From Campylobacterales bacterium (GTDB lineage: Bacteria > Campylobacterota > Campylobacteria > Campylobacterales > Sulfurimonadaceae): a DNA stretch of 51,600 bases. Position numbers and translations under genes: made by a program. The first letter of the stretch is position 1. The number at the start of each line of letters is the position of its first letter. Of the stretch, positions 37,223 through 45,344 are shown piece by piece. The notes beneath the pieces were generated by a model. It was not told where the DNA came from and did not search any database. It saw nothing but the letters and a program-made list of their open reading frames with translations. Where the stretch lies: the NCBI GenBank assembly GCA_016938175.1, contig JAFGVE010000041.1, positions 1-51,600 on the forward strand. The letters are read 5' to 3'.

Positions 37223-39205
37223 CTAGATTACTTTTTCTATCTTCACCGCACTGTGATTGTAATCTGGTTGTAATGATTCTCTATCGAGCAAATCATTTGT
37301 AAGATAATTTATATCTCTGTTGCTTATAGGAATAAATATGTACTTTTGCGTAATTCTCTCAGTTACCTCAGCAGTTGTTAAAATTGTTCCACGTCTTGAA
37401 CTAACACGAATTTTATCGCCATGTTCTATTCCAAGAGCTTTGGCATCTTCTGGATGAATCTCACAAAAATCAAGTGCTTTAAATTTTAAAAGAGTTGCCG
37501 GAAGATTTGTTTTTGTACCACTATGCCACTGGTCTCTCGTTCTTCCTGTAAGTAGTACAAAAGGAAACTCCAAGGATGTCTTTTCACTCATGAGTTTATT
37601 CTCAACAAAAAAGAGGTTCCCTTTTTTATCTGGTGTTAAAAACTCCTTTACCTTCTCACCCCATACAAAAGGTATCATAGAAAGCGTGTCATACTCAGCA
37701 TCACTCATATCCATATAAGGATTCAGACGTGTCATTGCCTGATACTCCATGAAAATATCTTTTGCACTACTATAATTAAACTCTTTTGCAAAACCAAGTC
37801 CATGTGCAATGAGTTTAAAAATCTCCCAGTCGGGCTTACACTCTATGGAGGTACGGGTTAATCGCTCCTGTTTTGTAATACTTCTATCTAAATTTGTCTG
37901 CGTTCCCTCTTTTTCACCCCATGGTGCAGCTGGTAAACGTATGTGGGCAAAAGCTGCTGTTTCAGAGTTTTGATATGCATTTATCTCAACAACCAGAGGA
38001 ATCTGTTTCATTAGTTGCTCTACTCTGTTTCTATTTGGCAAGTGGTAGATAGGATCTGTATGGCATACAATTAAAACATCCAAATGCCCCTCAAGCATCT
38101 GTGTAGCAGTAAGTCCTGGTTTATTGCTTATATTCTCCGTTTTCCAAAATTTACTTACCTTTTCTATAGACTCATCATCAAATCCAAAATGCACAGCAAG
38201 CATAGTTGAGAGTCCACCCACTTCACGCCCTCCCATTGCGTTTGGTTGTCCCGTTAAACTCAGAGGTCCATTTCCCGGTTTAAAAATTTTTCCTGTAAGC
38301 AGATGTGTATTGAGCAGTGCTAAGTTTTTATCTACTCCCTGAACAGACTGATTTAAACCCATTGTCCAAGCGGTTATTACATTTTCACTCTCTACATAAA
38401 GTTTGAAAAACTCTTCAAACTGCTCTTCGCTGAGTCCCGTACGTTTTAACATCTTTGTCACAGGTACCCTTTTAAATTTGTTCTTTAAAAGCGTAAAGTT
38501 ATTGATATGCTCTTCAACAAACTCTTTATTATAAAGCTCTTCATCTATAAGACGTTTTGAAATAAGGTTGAAAAGGTCTATATCACTTCCCGCTCTAATT
38601 GGAAGGTAAATATCTGCAATTTGCGCTGTATCAGTATAACGCGGGTCTATAACAACTATTTTCAACCCCTTCTTTTTTGCTTTTTTAATATGGTTATGAA
38701 ATACAACATGTGCTTCAGAGGTATTAGCACCTGCTAGTATTAAAAGATTACTTTTAAATATATCTTTCATTCTCAGAGGTACAAAATCAGCACCGATGGC
38801 TTTTTTATATGCTACAACAGCGCTTGACATACAGGTACGACTATTTGTATCTACATTATTTGTTCCTATAAAACCTTTTCCTAGTTTATTTGCAATATAG
38901 TAATCTTCTGTTAAAAGTTGACCTGAGAGATAAAAACCTACACGCTCTTTTGGAGTTTTTTGTATCTTGTGTACGATTTTGTTAATTGACTCCTCCCACG
39001 ATATATCCTTATACTCATCTTCTATACTCTCTCTATATTTAGGACGTAAAAGACGTGTTGCCGTATCTATACTAATGAGTTCAGATACTCCTTTAGAACA
39101 GACACTTCCTGAATTTACAGGATAAGTAATATTACCTACTAGCTTATCACTCTCATACTCTAATCCGCATCCAACACCGCAATATCCACATACTGATTTA
39201 ATCAT
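37223..39205 (-). CDS. narB: Assimilatory nitrate reductase, molybdopterin catalytic subunit
   Basis: This enzyme reduces nitrate to nitrite in the cytoplasm. The 660-residue protein opens with an Fe4S4 motif, Cys6-Cys9-Cys13-Cys36. The molybdenum-ligand cysteine is Cys125 in SRTCMSSAV. The Mo-cofactor domains continue to a C-terminal dinucleotide-binding domain (VLLTGRTRDQWHSGT). No Tat signal is present, which separates it from periplasmic NapA. There is also no C-terminal BFD-type [2Fe-2S] or flavin domain, so ferredoxin or another small carrier is the likely donor. It is divergent from nrtA. The exact name (narB or nasA) is a convention. Confidence 0.9.
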   Translation of the reverse strand: MIKSVCGYCGVGCGLEYESDKLVGNITYPVNSGSVCSKGVSELISIDTATRLLRPKYRESIEDEYKDISWEESINKIVHKIQKTPKERVGFYLSGQLLTEDYYIANKLGKGFIGTNNVDTNSRTCMSSAVVAYKKAIGADFVPLRMKDIFKSNLLILAGANTSEAHVVFHNHIKKAKKKGLKIVVIDPRYTDTAQIADIYLPIRAGSDIDLFNLISKRLIDEELYNKEFVEEHINNFTLLKNKFKRVPVTKMLKRTGLSEEQFEEFFKLYVESENVITAWTMGLNQSVQGVDKNLALLNTHLLTGKIFKPGNGPLSLTGQPNAMGGREVGGLSTMLAVHFGFDDESIEKVSKFWKTENISNKPGLTATQMLEGHLDVLIVCHTDPIYHLPNRNRVEQLMKQIPLVVEINAYQNSETAAFAHIRLPAAPWGEKEGTQTNLDRSITKQERLTRTSIECKPDWEIFKLIAHGLGFAKEFNYSSAKDIFMEYQAMTRLNPYMDMSDAEYDTLSMIPFVWGEKVKEFLTPDKKGNLFFVENKLMSEKTSLEFPFVLLTGRTRDQWHSGTKTNLPATLLKFKALDFCEIHPEDAKALGIEHGDKIRVSSRRGTILTTAEVTERITQKYIFIPISNRDINYLTNDLLDRESLQPDYNHSAVKIEKVI

Positions 39206-39247
39206 TTTTACCTCTTTTCAATAGTCTTAACGTAATTTTACACGATG

Positions 39248-39358
39248 TTAATGTAAATTTAAGATTTAAATGATTATTTTTTAATCAAATTACTGTTTAT
39301 TTACTGTTTTACATAGAGTACAATTTCTCATCAAACATATCTAATATGTAAATTTAAG
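39248..39358. promoter_or_regulatory. narB / nrtA control region with repeated motif
   Basis: The divergent gap holds TTAATGTAAATTTAA (39248-39262), matching 14 of 15 bases of the motif upstream of nirA. Its core ATGTAAATTTAAG recurs at 39346-39358, where it overlaps the AAGGA ribosome-binding site of nrtA. Between them, TACAAT (39319-39324) with TTTATT 17 bases upstream is a candidate nrtA promoter. On the minus strand TAAAAT upstream of narB is a candidate -10, and the first motif copy overlaps its -35 area. A TAATCA half-site pair (TGATTA 39271-39276, TAATCA 39282-39287) also lies here. Confidence 0.5.
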
Positions 39359-39366
39359 GATTGAAG

Positions 39367-40755
39367 ATGATTAAGAAGATAGTAGGACTGGGATTAGGGA
39401 TTTCATTAGTTGCCTCTACACTTATTGGTGCAGAGTTAGAGAAGAAAAAACTTACAATTGGTTTTATTGCACTCACTGACTGTGCTCCAATAGTCATTGC
39501 TGAAGAGAAAGGTTTTTTTGACAAATATGGTTTAGATGTACACGTAGTAAAAGAGGGAGGTGGATGGCCAGGGATTCAACAAAAAGTAATCTCTGGAGAG
39601 TATGACTTCTCACACGCTCTTGCAGGTATGCCTATTGCAGCTACGCTTGGTATTAACGGTAACGCAAATCTTCAAGCTCTTCTATCTTTAGATTTTAACG
39701 GTAATGGTATCACATTTGGAAATAACATTATCAAAGAGATGAAAAAATACGGTATGGATGAGAAAAAACGTCCATTAGGTTCAGAAGCACTTAAAAAGTA
39801 TATAGATGCAAAACATGCTAAAGAAGGAAGTGCATACCAACCACTCTCATTTGGTATGGTACACCCAGTTTCAACTCACAACTATGAACTACGTTACTGG
39901 ATGGCATCTTCTGGAATTGTACCTGATCGTGACACGACTATTAAACCTTTTCCACCACCGACTATGCCATCAAATCTTATTGCAGGCAATATAGAAGGCT
40001 ACTGTGTTGGTGAACCTTGGAATGAGAGAATTGTTCTTAAGAAAAAAGGTTCAACTCTTGTTACAAACTACGACATCTGGAACAACAACCCGGAAAAAGT
40101 ACTGCAAGCAAGAGCTGATTTTGTAGAAAAAAATCCGGAAACTACAAAAGCAGTTATGAAAGCTGTTTTAGAAGCACAAATGTGGCTTGATTCATCTTGG
40201 GAAAACCGTAAAGAAGCAGCAAAAATTCTTTCCAAAGATATTTATGTAAAAGCTCCTGTCTCTGTTTTGGAAAAATCTATGACGGGAACATTTCAATATC
40301 TTAAAGGGCAAGACTCTGAAGCTAACCCAATGTTTAACGTATTTGCTAACTACTATGCAGCGTATCCATTTTACTCACACGGTATGTGGTTTATTACGCA
40401 GATGTATAGATGGGGACAAATTGACCATGCAGTAGATATGAAAAAGACTATAGAGTCTGTATACAGACCAGATCTTTTTGCAGAAGTTGCGACTGAAGTA
40501 GGCTATACACTTCCTCCAAGCCCATGGAAAAAAGATGGTGTGGATGAGTACAACAAATTTATGGATGGTAAGGTTTATGACCCTAACAAAGCAGTTGAGT
40601 ATATCTTTTCAACAGGGATAGATGAATCAAAAGTAAGCGAAGCAGACTTAAAAGCTGCTAATACTTGGGAGGGAACTCTTAAGACTGTACAACCTGACTA
40701 TGTATGTCCATATGGACCAGCTGGGTGTGCGGACCCAAAATATATAACAAAATAG
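39367..40755 (+). CDS. nrtA: Nitrate ABC transporter, substrate-binding protein
   Basis: This periplasmic receptor captures nitrate (or nitrite) for the importer. From the ATG at 39367 the product is 462 residues with a signal peptide (IKKIVGLGLGISLVASTLIG), then the NrtA/CmpA-type fold: LTIGFIALTDCAPIVIAEEKGFF, GYCVGEPWNERIV and a long C-terminal extension. I prefer this ATG, six bases after AAGGA, to a TTG two codons earlier that directly abuts it. CmpA-type bicarbonate or cyanate binding cannot be excluded, but adjacent nitrate reductase favours nitrate. Confidence 0.9.
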   Translation: MIKKIVGLGLGISLVASTLIGAELEKKKLTIGFIALTDCAPIVIAEEKGFFDKYGLDVHVVKEGGGWPGIQQKVISGEYDFSHALAGMPIAATLGINGNANLQALLSLDFNGNGITFGNNIIKEMKKYGMDEKKRPLGSEALKKYIDAKHAKEGSAYQPLSFGMVHPVSTHNYELRYWMASSGIVPDRDTTIKPFPPPTMPSNLIAGNIEGYCVGEPWNERIVLKKKGSTLVTNYDIWNNNPEKVLQARADFVEKNPETTKAVMKAVLEAQMWLDSSWENRKEAAKILSKDIYVKAPVSVLEKSMTGTFQYLKGQDSEANPMFNVFANYYAAYPFYSHGMWFITQMYRWGQIDHAVDMKKTIESVYRPDLFAEVATEVGYTLPPSPWKKDGVDEYNKFMDGKVYDPNKAVEYIFSTGIDESKVSEADLKAANTWEGTLKTVQPDYVCPYGPAGCADPKYITK

Positions 40756-40862
40756 CAAAGAGAGCACTGCGCTCTGTTTGCATCTTTAAGTATCTAGAAG
40801 TAATTAATCGAAATCGATTCTTCATGTACTCTCCTGTGACTCTAGATACTTAAAGATGCAAA
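40755..40862 (+). repeat. Long inverted repeat with a rival hairpin between nrtA and nrtB
   Basis: A perfect 22-base inverted repeat has arms at 40777-40798 (starting TTTGCATCTTTAAG) and 40841-40862 (ending CTTAAAGATGCAAA), with a 42-base loop. The loop itself contains AATCGA-AA-TCGATT (40806-40819). Just before it, GCAAA-g-AGAGC (40755-40765) can pair with GCTCT-g-TTTGC (40771-40781), starting at the last base of the nrtA stop. TTTGC at 40777-40781 belongs to both structures, so they exclude each other. There is no strong T-run, so this may be a leaky attenuator or an mRNA-stability element for a highly made binding protein. Confidence 0.75.
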
Positions 40863-40886
40863 TCAAAAACAAAAAAAAGGCAAAAA

Positions 40887-41705
40887 ATGAATAGCGAACT
40901 ACTCAAAAAGTTATTTTTACCCGTACTGGTATTTATGATTATCATACAAGTATGGGCAACTATTGCAACTCTAGTTGAAGAATTTCCAACTCCGGCTGAC
41001 ACATACGTTGCCGCTTTTGGAGGTGTAAACTCTCTTGGTGATGAAGTGGAAGGTGTACTCTCAGATCCATTCTATATAGAAAACCAAGATTCAAAAGGAA
41101 TTTTTTGGCAAATTCTTGCTTCTCTACAACGTGTATTTGCAGGATTTGGATTAGCAATCCTGGTTGGTGTTCCTTTTGGCTTAATGCTTGGAATGAGTAA
41201 AATGGCGCACTACGCTTTTGACCCGTTTATCCAGATTTTTAAACCAATCTCGCCACTGGCATGGTTACCGCTGCTCCTTTTTATATTTCAAGATATAAAT
41301 ATGACGGCCATCTCAACAATTTTTATTACCTCAATATGGCCAATTATCATTAACACGGCTCTGGGAGTAAAAAGTGTCAACAAAGACTATCTAAACGTAG
41401 CGAAAGTTTTACAGTTTACTCCAATGGAGAAGATTACAAAAATAATCTTACCTGTATCTATCCCTTACATCTTTACCGGTATGCGACTCTCACTTGGAAT
41501 TGCATGGCTAGTAATTGTTGCAGCAGAGATGCTTACAGGTGGTATTGGTATAGGATTTTGGATTTGGGATGAGTATAACAACCTCAACTACCACAACATC
41601 ATTATCGGTATTATCATTGTCGGTGTGGTTGGATATATCTTAGACCTCATCATGGGAAAAATTGCAGACTACTTTGACTATAGAAAAAAAGGGAGAGTAT
41701 CATGA
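40887..41705 (+). CDS. nrtB: Nitrate ABC transporter, permease
   Basis: This inner-membrane subunit has 272 residues and about six hydrophobic segments. It has the BPD_transp_1 coupling-loop region around LNVAKVLQFTPMEKITKIILPVSIPYIFTG, whose EAA-like stretch contacts the ATPase. AAGG lies about six bases before the ATG. Its TGA overlaps the ATPase start as ATGA. The inverted repeat upstream separates it from nrtA. Confidence 0.93.
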   Translation: MNSELLKKLFLPVLVFMIIIQVWATIATLVEEFPTPADTYVAAFGGVNSLGDEVEGVLSDPFYIENQDSKGIFWQILASLQRVFAGFGLAILVGVPFGLMLGMSKMAHYAFDPFIQIFKPISPLAWLPLLLFIFQDINMTAISTIFITSIWPIIINTALGVKSVNKDYLNVAKVLQFTPMEKITKIILPVSIPYIFTGMRLSLGIAWLVIVAAEMLTGGIGIGFWIWDEYNNLNYHNIIIGIIIVGVVGYILDLIMGKIADYFDYRKKGRVS

Positions 41706-42493
41706 GTAAGTTTTTATCTTTAGAAGGAATTGAAAAAAGATTTCCAATTCCAGGAAAAGAAGACTATATAGCAGTTACTGATGTCTCTTTGGAGATTAAG
41801 AAAAATGAAATAATCTCTATCATCGGACATAGTGGATGCGGGAAAAGTACACTCTTAAATATGATTTCTGGACTCGATGCACAGACTGAAGGAGCTATAG
41901 TCTTAGAAAATAAACATGTTCAAGGTCCTGGACCAGAGCGTGCAGTTGTTTTTCAAAACCACTCACTTCTACCATGGCTTACGGTGTACCAAAACATTGA
42001 GATGGCTGTAAAAAAAGTTATGCCTGAACTCACTACAAAAGAGCTTAAAGAGAGAGTTGAAAAGTTTGTATCTATGGTTAATCTAGAGCACGCTAAAGAT
42101 AAACTTCCAGATGAGATAAGCGGAGGGATGAAGCAGCGTGTAGGGATTGCAAGAGCACTTGCTATTAAACCAAAAGTACTTCTAATGGATGAGCCTTTTG
42201 GAGCACTTGACTCACTGACACGTGCGAACCTGCAAGAGCACCTTATGCGTATTCAAGAGAGTGTACAAAATACGGTAATCATTATTACTCACGATATTGA
42301 CGAGGCTGTACTTTTAAGCGACAGGGTTATTATGATGACAAATGGTCCAGAAGCAACTATCGGTGAAATATTAGAGGTGAAACTCCCTAGACCACGTGAT
42401 AGAGTGGCACTGCAAAGTCATCCTGAATATATTCGCTGCAGGGAAGCAATTTTAAGCTTTTTATATGAAAAATTTGCAAAAGAAGATGAGTAA
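41702..42493 (+). CDS. nrtC: Nitrate ABC transporter, ATP-binding protein
   Basis: This 263-residue single-domain ATPase has Walker A GHSGCGKST (about residues 42-50), Q-loop VVFQNHSLLPWLT, signature ISGGMKQRVGIARAL and Walker B VLLMDEPFGALDSLT, plus the switch histidine in IITHDIDEA. It matches cyanobacterial NrtD in domain layout, since there is no fused substrate-binding domain as in cyanobacterial NrtC. Probably two copies power the NrtB channel. A four-base overlap with nrtB shows coupling. Confidence 0.93.
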   Translation: MSKFLSLEGIEKRFPIPGKEDYIAVTDVSLEIKKNEIISIIGHSGCGKSTLLNMISGLDAQTEGAIVLENKHVQGPGPERAVVFQNHSLLPWLTVYQNIEMAVKKVMPELTTKELKERVEKFVSMVNLEHAKDKLPDEISGGMKQRVGIARALAIKPKVLLMDEPFGALDSLTRANLQEHLMRIQESVQNTVIIITHDIDEAVLLSDRVIMMTNGPEATIGEILEVKLPRPRDRVALQSHPEYIRCREAILSFLYEKFAKEDE

Positions 42494-42540
42494 AAACTCA
42501 TCTCTTTAGAGTCTATACATTAGGTTCTTAAGAGATGAGT
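42484..42540 (+). repeat. Alternative-pairing inverted repeat between nrtC and the porin gene
   Basis: ACTCATCTCTT (42496-42506) is perfectly complementary to AAGAGATGAGT (42530-42540), an 11-base-pair stem with a 23-base loop. Its first eight bases are also complementary to AGATGAGT (42484-42491) at the nrtC end, giving a rival 8-base-pair hairpin with an AAAA loop. The layout matches the gap after nrtA: a small hairpin at the upstream gene's stop competes with a larger one. There is no U-tract after either stem, so control of mRNA decay or partial attenuation is more likely than full termination. Confidence 0.65.
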
Positions 42541-42572
42541 ATCTCTGTGAAACAAGTAAAAAAGGAAGAAAA

Positions 42573-43817
42573 ATGAAAAAGGTTCTACTATCAAGCGTTG
42601 CCGTAGCGGCACTTATGAGTTCTGCAAATCTTATGGCTGCAGAAGATGGGTTAAATATATTTAGCGATATAAAACTAAAAGGGGAAATTCGTCCTCGTTA
42701 CGAAGTTGCAGATGTAAAAGATAACGGTGTTGAAAAAGGGCAAGCATTTACTGCAAGAACTCACCTTGCTGTTACTGCTGGACTCTTAGAAGTTCAAGGA
42801 CTTAGTGCTACTGTAGGTATTCAAACAGTAAACAATTTTGGTTACACAAACTATTCGCCTGCTTCAACAAACTATGACAAAATCTTAGACCCACAGGCTG
42901 CAATGCTTTCTGAGGCTTCTGTTGATTATGTAGCTGGAAAAACTGCTATTCATGCAGGTCGTTCTCAGTTAAACCTTGATAACCAACGTTTCATTGGTAC
43001 AGTTGGATGGAGACAATTAGAACGCTCTTATGACACTCTTGCAGTAACAAATACAGATGTAGAGAACTTAGAGTTAATGGCTGCATATCTTTATGGTTAC
43101 GCTGGAGTTGGTGGGACAACAACTACTGAGACATCATCTGTTATACTTCATGCAAAATACAAAGTTATGGATGAACTTACAATCACAGCATATGACTATA
43201 TGATTGGTTCATCAAATGACACTCTTGGTATTGCCCTTACTGGTAATGCAACTCTTGAAGGTGTAAAACTTGACTATCGTGCGGAGTATGCAATGCAAAG
43301 TGATCCAACAATGGAGTATAGAGTAAAAGATGTAAAAGCTGATGCAACATACTACAATCTTGACCTTGGTACAAATATCTCTGGTATTTTAGCTGGTGTA
43401 AATTACGAGTTCTTAAGTGGAACAAATGGAACTGACGGTAAAACAAACTTCAATCCTGCGTTTGGTACAAACCACAAATTCAACGGTTGGGCAGACGTGT
43501 TTTTTGTAGGAAACACAGGACCAACTGGAGGACTTAAAGACTTTAACTTACGCCTTGGTTATACTGCTGCAGGTTTAGGAAAAATTCTTGCAATGTATCA
43601 CGACTTTAAGTCTGATGTAGCGATGACAGCAGGATCTGGAACATCTGATAACCTTGGTTCTGAAATAGATGTTGTATATACAAATGCTATTCCTGGTGTA
43701 AAAGGTTTAGCTGGACTTCTGAAATTTGCTTCATACTCAAAAGGTGATGTAACAAGCTTTGCAAATGCTACAAAAGACAAACAAGTTGCATGGGCACAGT
43801 TAGACTATAAGTTCTAG
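42573..43817 (+). CDS. Outer-membrane porin
   Basis: The 414-residue protein has a signal peptide (KKVLLSSVAVAALMSSANLMA), alternating beta strands over the whole length and a C-terminal aromatic residue (LDYKF), as in Campylobacterota major porins. GGAAG precedes the ATG. It lies 79 bases after nrtC behind an inverted repeat, so it may serve as the outer-membrane entry for nitrate in the same operon. Its specificity is not readable. Its stop shares a CTAG palindrome with the stop of the convergent gene. Confidence 0.85.
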   Translation: MKKVLLSSVAVAALMSSANLMAAEDGLNIFSDIKLKGEIRPRYEVADVKDNGVEKGQAFTARTHLAVTAGLLEVQGLSATVGIQTVNNFGYTNYSPASTNYDKILDPQAAMLSEASVDYVAGKTAIHAGRSQLNLDNQRFIGTVGWRQLERSYDTLAVTNTDVENLELMAAYLYGYAGVGGTTTTETSSVILHAKYKVMDELTITAYDYMIGSSNDTLGIALTGNATLEGVKLDYRAEYAMQSDPTMEYRVKDVKADATYYNLDLGTNISGILAGVNYEFLSGTNGTDGKTNFNPAFGTNHKFNGWADVFFVGNTGPTGGLKDFNLRLGYTAAGLGKILAMYHDFKSDVAMTAGSGTSDNLGSEIDVVYTNAIPGVKGLAGLLKFASYSKGDVTSFANATKDKQVAWAQLDYKF

Positions 43818-44311
43818 CCCCTAGCCTCTTTAATAGCAGCATATGCTTCATTGAGACGCTTGGTCTTCTCTTGTGAGAACTCAAGCATCTCTTTTGGCAA
43901 GCCTTTACTCACAAGAGAGTCATAATGATGCTCTTTCATAAGACGTCTATAATTTTTCTTTACTACATCAAAACTATCACTAGGACTACACTCTAATTCA
44001 GCATAATAAGCGTCCATTTTATTCACGCTGCTTGTATAACTATTCCCACTATTTGCATTAAAACTTGAGTAAGAGTAACTACTTCTCGTATATCCTGCCC
44101 TACTCGCTTCTTCAAACCTTTTAAAAGCATCTGCATAGATGAGTCTTAAGCCTAAAAGTAAAAAGAAGTTAAACGGAAAAAAGAGAATTCTCGGAGCAAA
44201 TATAAGCAGTAAAATACCTATAATTATACTCCCAAAACAAAATCCCAACCACATAAACTCTAAAACAATTCCAGTAATAATAAAAGCAAAACCAAATAAC
44301 TTACGTAACAC
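43814..44311 (-). CDS. Membrane protein with J-like domain, HPD replaced by HYD
   Basis: The 165-residue protein has two hydrophobic segments near the N terminus (about 4-37 and 41-60), a serine/tyrosine-rich linker (about 72-97), and a C-terminal J-domain-like region (about 100-163). YAELECSPSDSFDVVKKNYRRLMKEHHYDSLVSKGLP fits helix I to III. The invariant HPD that stimulates DnaK is HYD (129-131). The codon is TAT, at least two changes from any proline codon, so a single error cannot explain it. The TAG stop overlaps the porin stop by four bases (CTAG). Confidence 0.8.
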   Translation of the reverse strand: MLRKLFGFAFIITGIVLEFMWLGFCFGSIIIGILLLIFAPRILFFPFNFFLLLGLRLIYADAFKRFEEASRAGYTRSSYSYSSFNANSGNSYTSSVNKMDAYYAELECSPSDSFDVVKKNYRRLMKEHHYDSLVSKGLPKEMLEFSQEKTKRLNEAYAAIKEARG

Positions 44312-44398
44312 GCTATATCCTTAATAAAATGAGATTGTATCTAAATAAATTGCCTATTTTCTATACAAAGAGAGGTGATGAGTGTAACTCTAAAGCAT

Positions 44399-44404
44399 TA
44401 TAAT
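44399..44404 (+). promoter_or_regulatory. Candidate -10 box for the PDC-like membrane protein gene
   Basis: A perfect TATAAT lies 40 bases upstream of the likely start at 44444, in the 132-base gap after the J-like gene. Confidence 0.45.
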
Positions 44405-44443
44405 TGCATAAATAATAAGTTATATTTTTCAAAAGGATACGTT

Positions 44444-45319
44444 ATGCAAGAGTTTATGCAAGCATATAAAGACAACACAGACGACATAGAGAACTTTCTT
44501 ATAGAGACCATTAAAAACACAGGTATGCTCAAAAACCAAGAGGATAGTAATTTTGAAAAATTTTATAAACTCTTTCCATCTTTAGAGCTGGTGTATGTAT
44601 GTGATAAGGACAACTATAAACAGACTTCAGGAAATATCTATAGAAATAGAATAACAATCACACAAATTGGTAGTAACAGAAAATATCTGCTTTCAAAACT
44701 GCAACTCAATGAGTCTGGTGTTTCTGTATCTGCACCATACATAAGTACTGCGACAGGAAACACATGTATTACAGTTGCTAAAGAAGAAGGAGGAGAGATA
44801 TTTTTCCTTGACTTTGAACTCACTGTACTATTACAGAGACTCGGACTTGTAAATGTACACAAACAGTTCAATATGATGAGTAAGTCCTTTTACATGATAA
44901 CAGGAAATATCATGATGCTTCTTGCACTCTTTACTGTAGGATATGCACTTTTTGATCTCTTTAGTTCACTCTTTATAACTCCAAACCTTTCTATAGAGTC
45001 CATCTTTAAACCTGTTATAGCACTTACTTTAGGTCTTGCTATATTTGACCTGGCTAAAACAGTTTTAGAACAAGAGGTTGTCTTTAAGTCTTACTCAAAA
45101 AATGGTCGTGCAGAGTACAAGGTTCTTATCAAGTTCTCCATTACTATTATAATCGCTCTACTCATTGAGTCCTTAATGGTTGTTTTCAAAATTGCAATTG
45201 CTGATTATCACCAGATGATACACGCACTCTACCTTGTTTTAGGAGTTGCTATCCTAATTATCTCTGTTGGTCTTTTTATTGTATTTACACGAGAGAAAGC
45301 ACAACTTCCAAAAAATTAA
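44444..45319 (+). CDS. Membrane protein with PDC-like sensor domain
   Basis: The 291-residue protein starts at ATG 44444, preceded by AAAGGA; an upstream extension has no ribosome-binding site. Its N-terminal soluble part (about 1-145) ends with SVSAPYISTATGNTCITVA and FFLDFEL, the shape of a PDC/Cache ligand domain. The same pattern closes the EAL protein at 34695. Four hydrophobic helices follow (about 150-175, 185-215, 225-255 and 263-283). No signal peptide or output domain was recognised. Sensor or channel roles are possible. Confidence 0.65.
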   Translation: MQEFMQAYKDNTDDIENFLIETIKNTGMLKNQEDSNFEKFYKLFPSLELVYVCDKDNYKQTSGNIYRNRITITQIGSNRKYLLSKLQLNESGVSVSAPYISTATGNTCITVAKEEGGEIFFLDFELTVLLQRLGLVNVHKQFNMMSKSFYMITGNIMMLLALFTVGYALFDLFSSLFITPNLSIESIFKPVIALTLGLAIFDLAKTVLEQEVVFKSYSKNGRAEYKVLIKFSITIIIALLIESLMVVFKIAIADYHQMIHALYLVLGVAILIISVGLFIVFTREKAQLPKN

Positions 45320-45344
45320 AAACTTCTCTCTTAAAGCATCTCTT

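Noticed and set aside
40799..40840. MITE or small mobile element between nrtA and nrtB
   Set aside because: The terminal repeats would fit, but no target-site duplication is visible at the outer ends, and a similar though unrelated-sequence structure follows nrtC. It is kept as an RNA element unless copies are found elsewhere.
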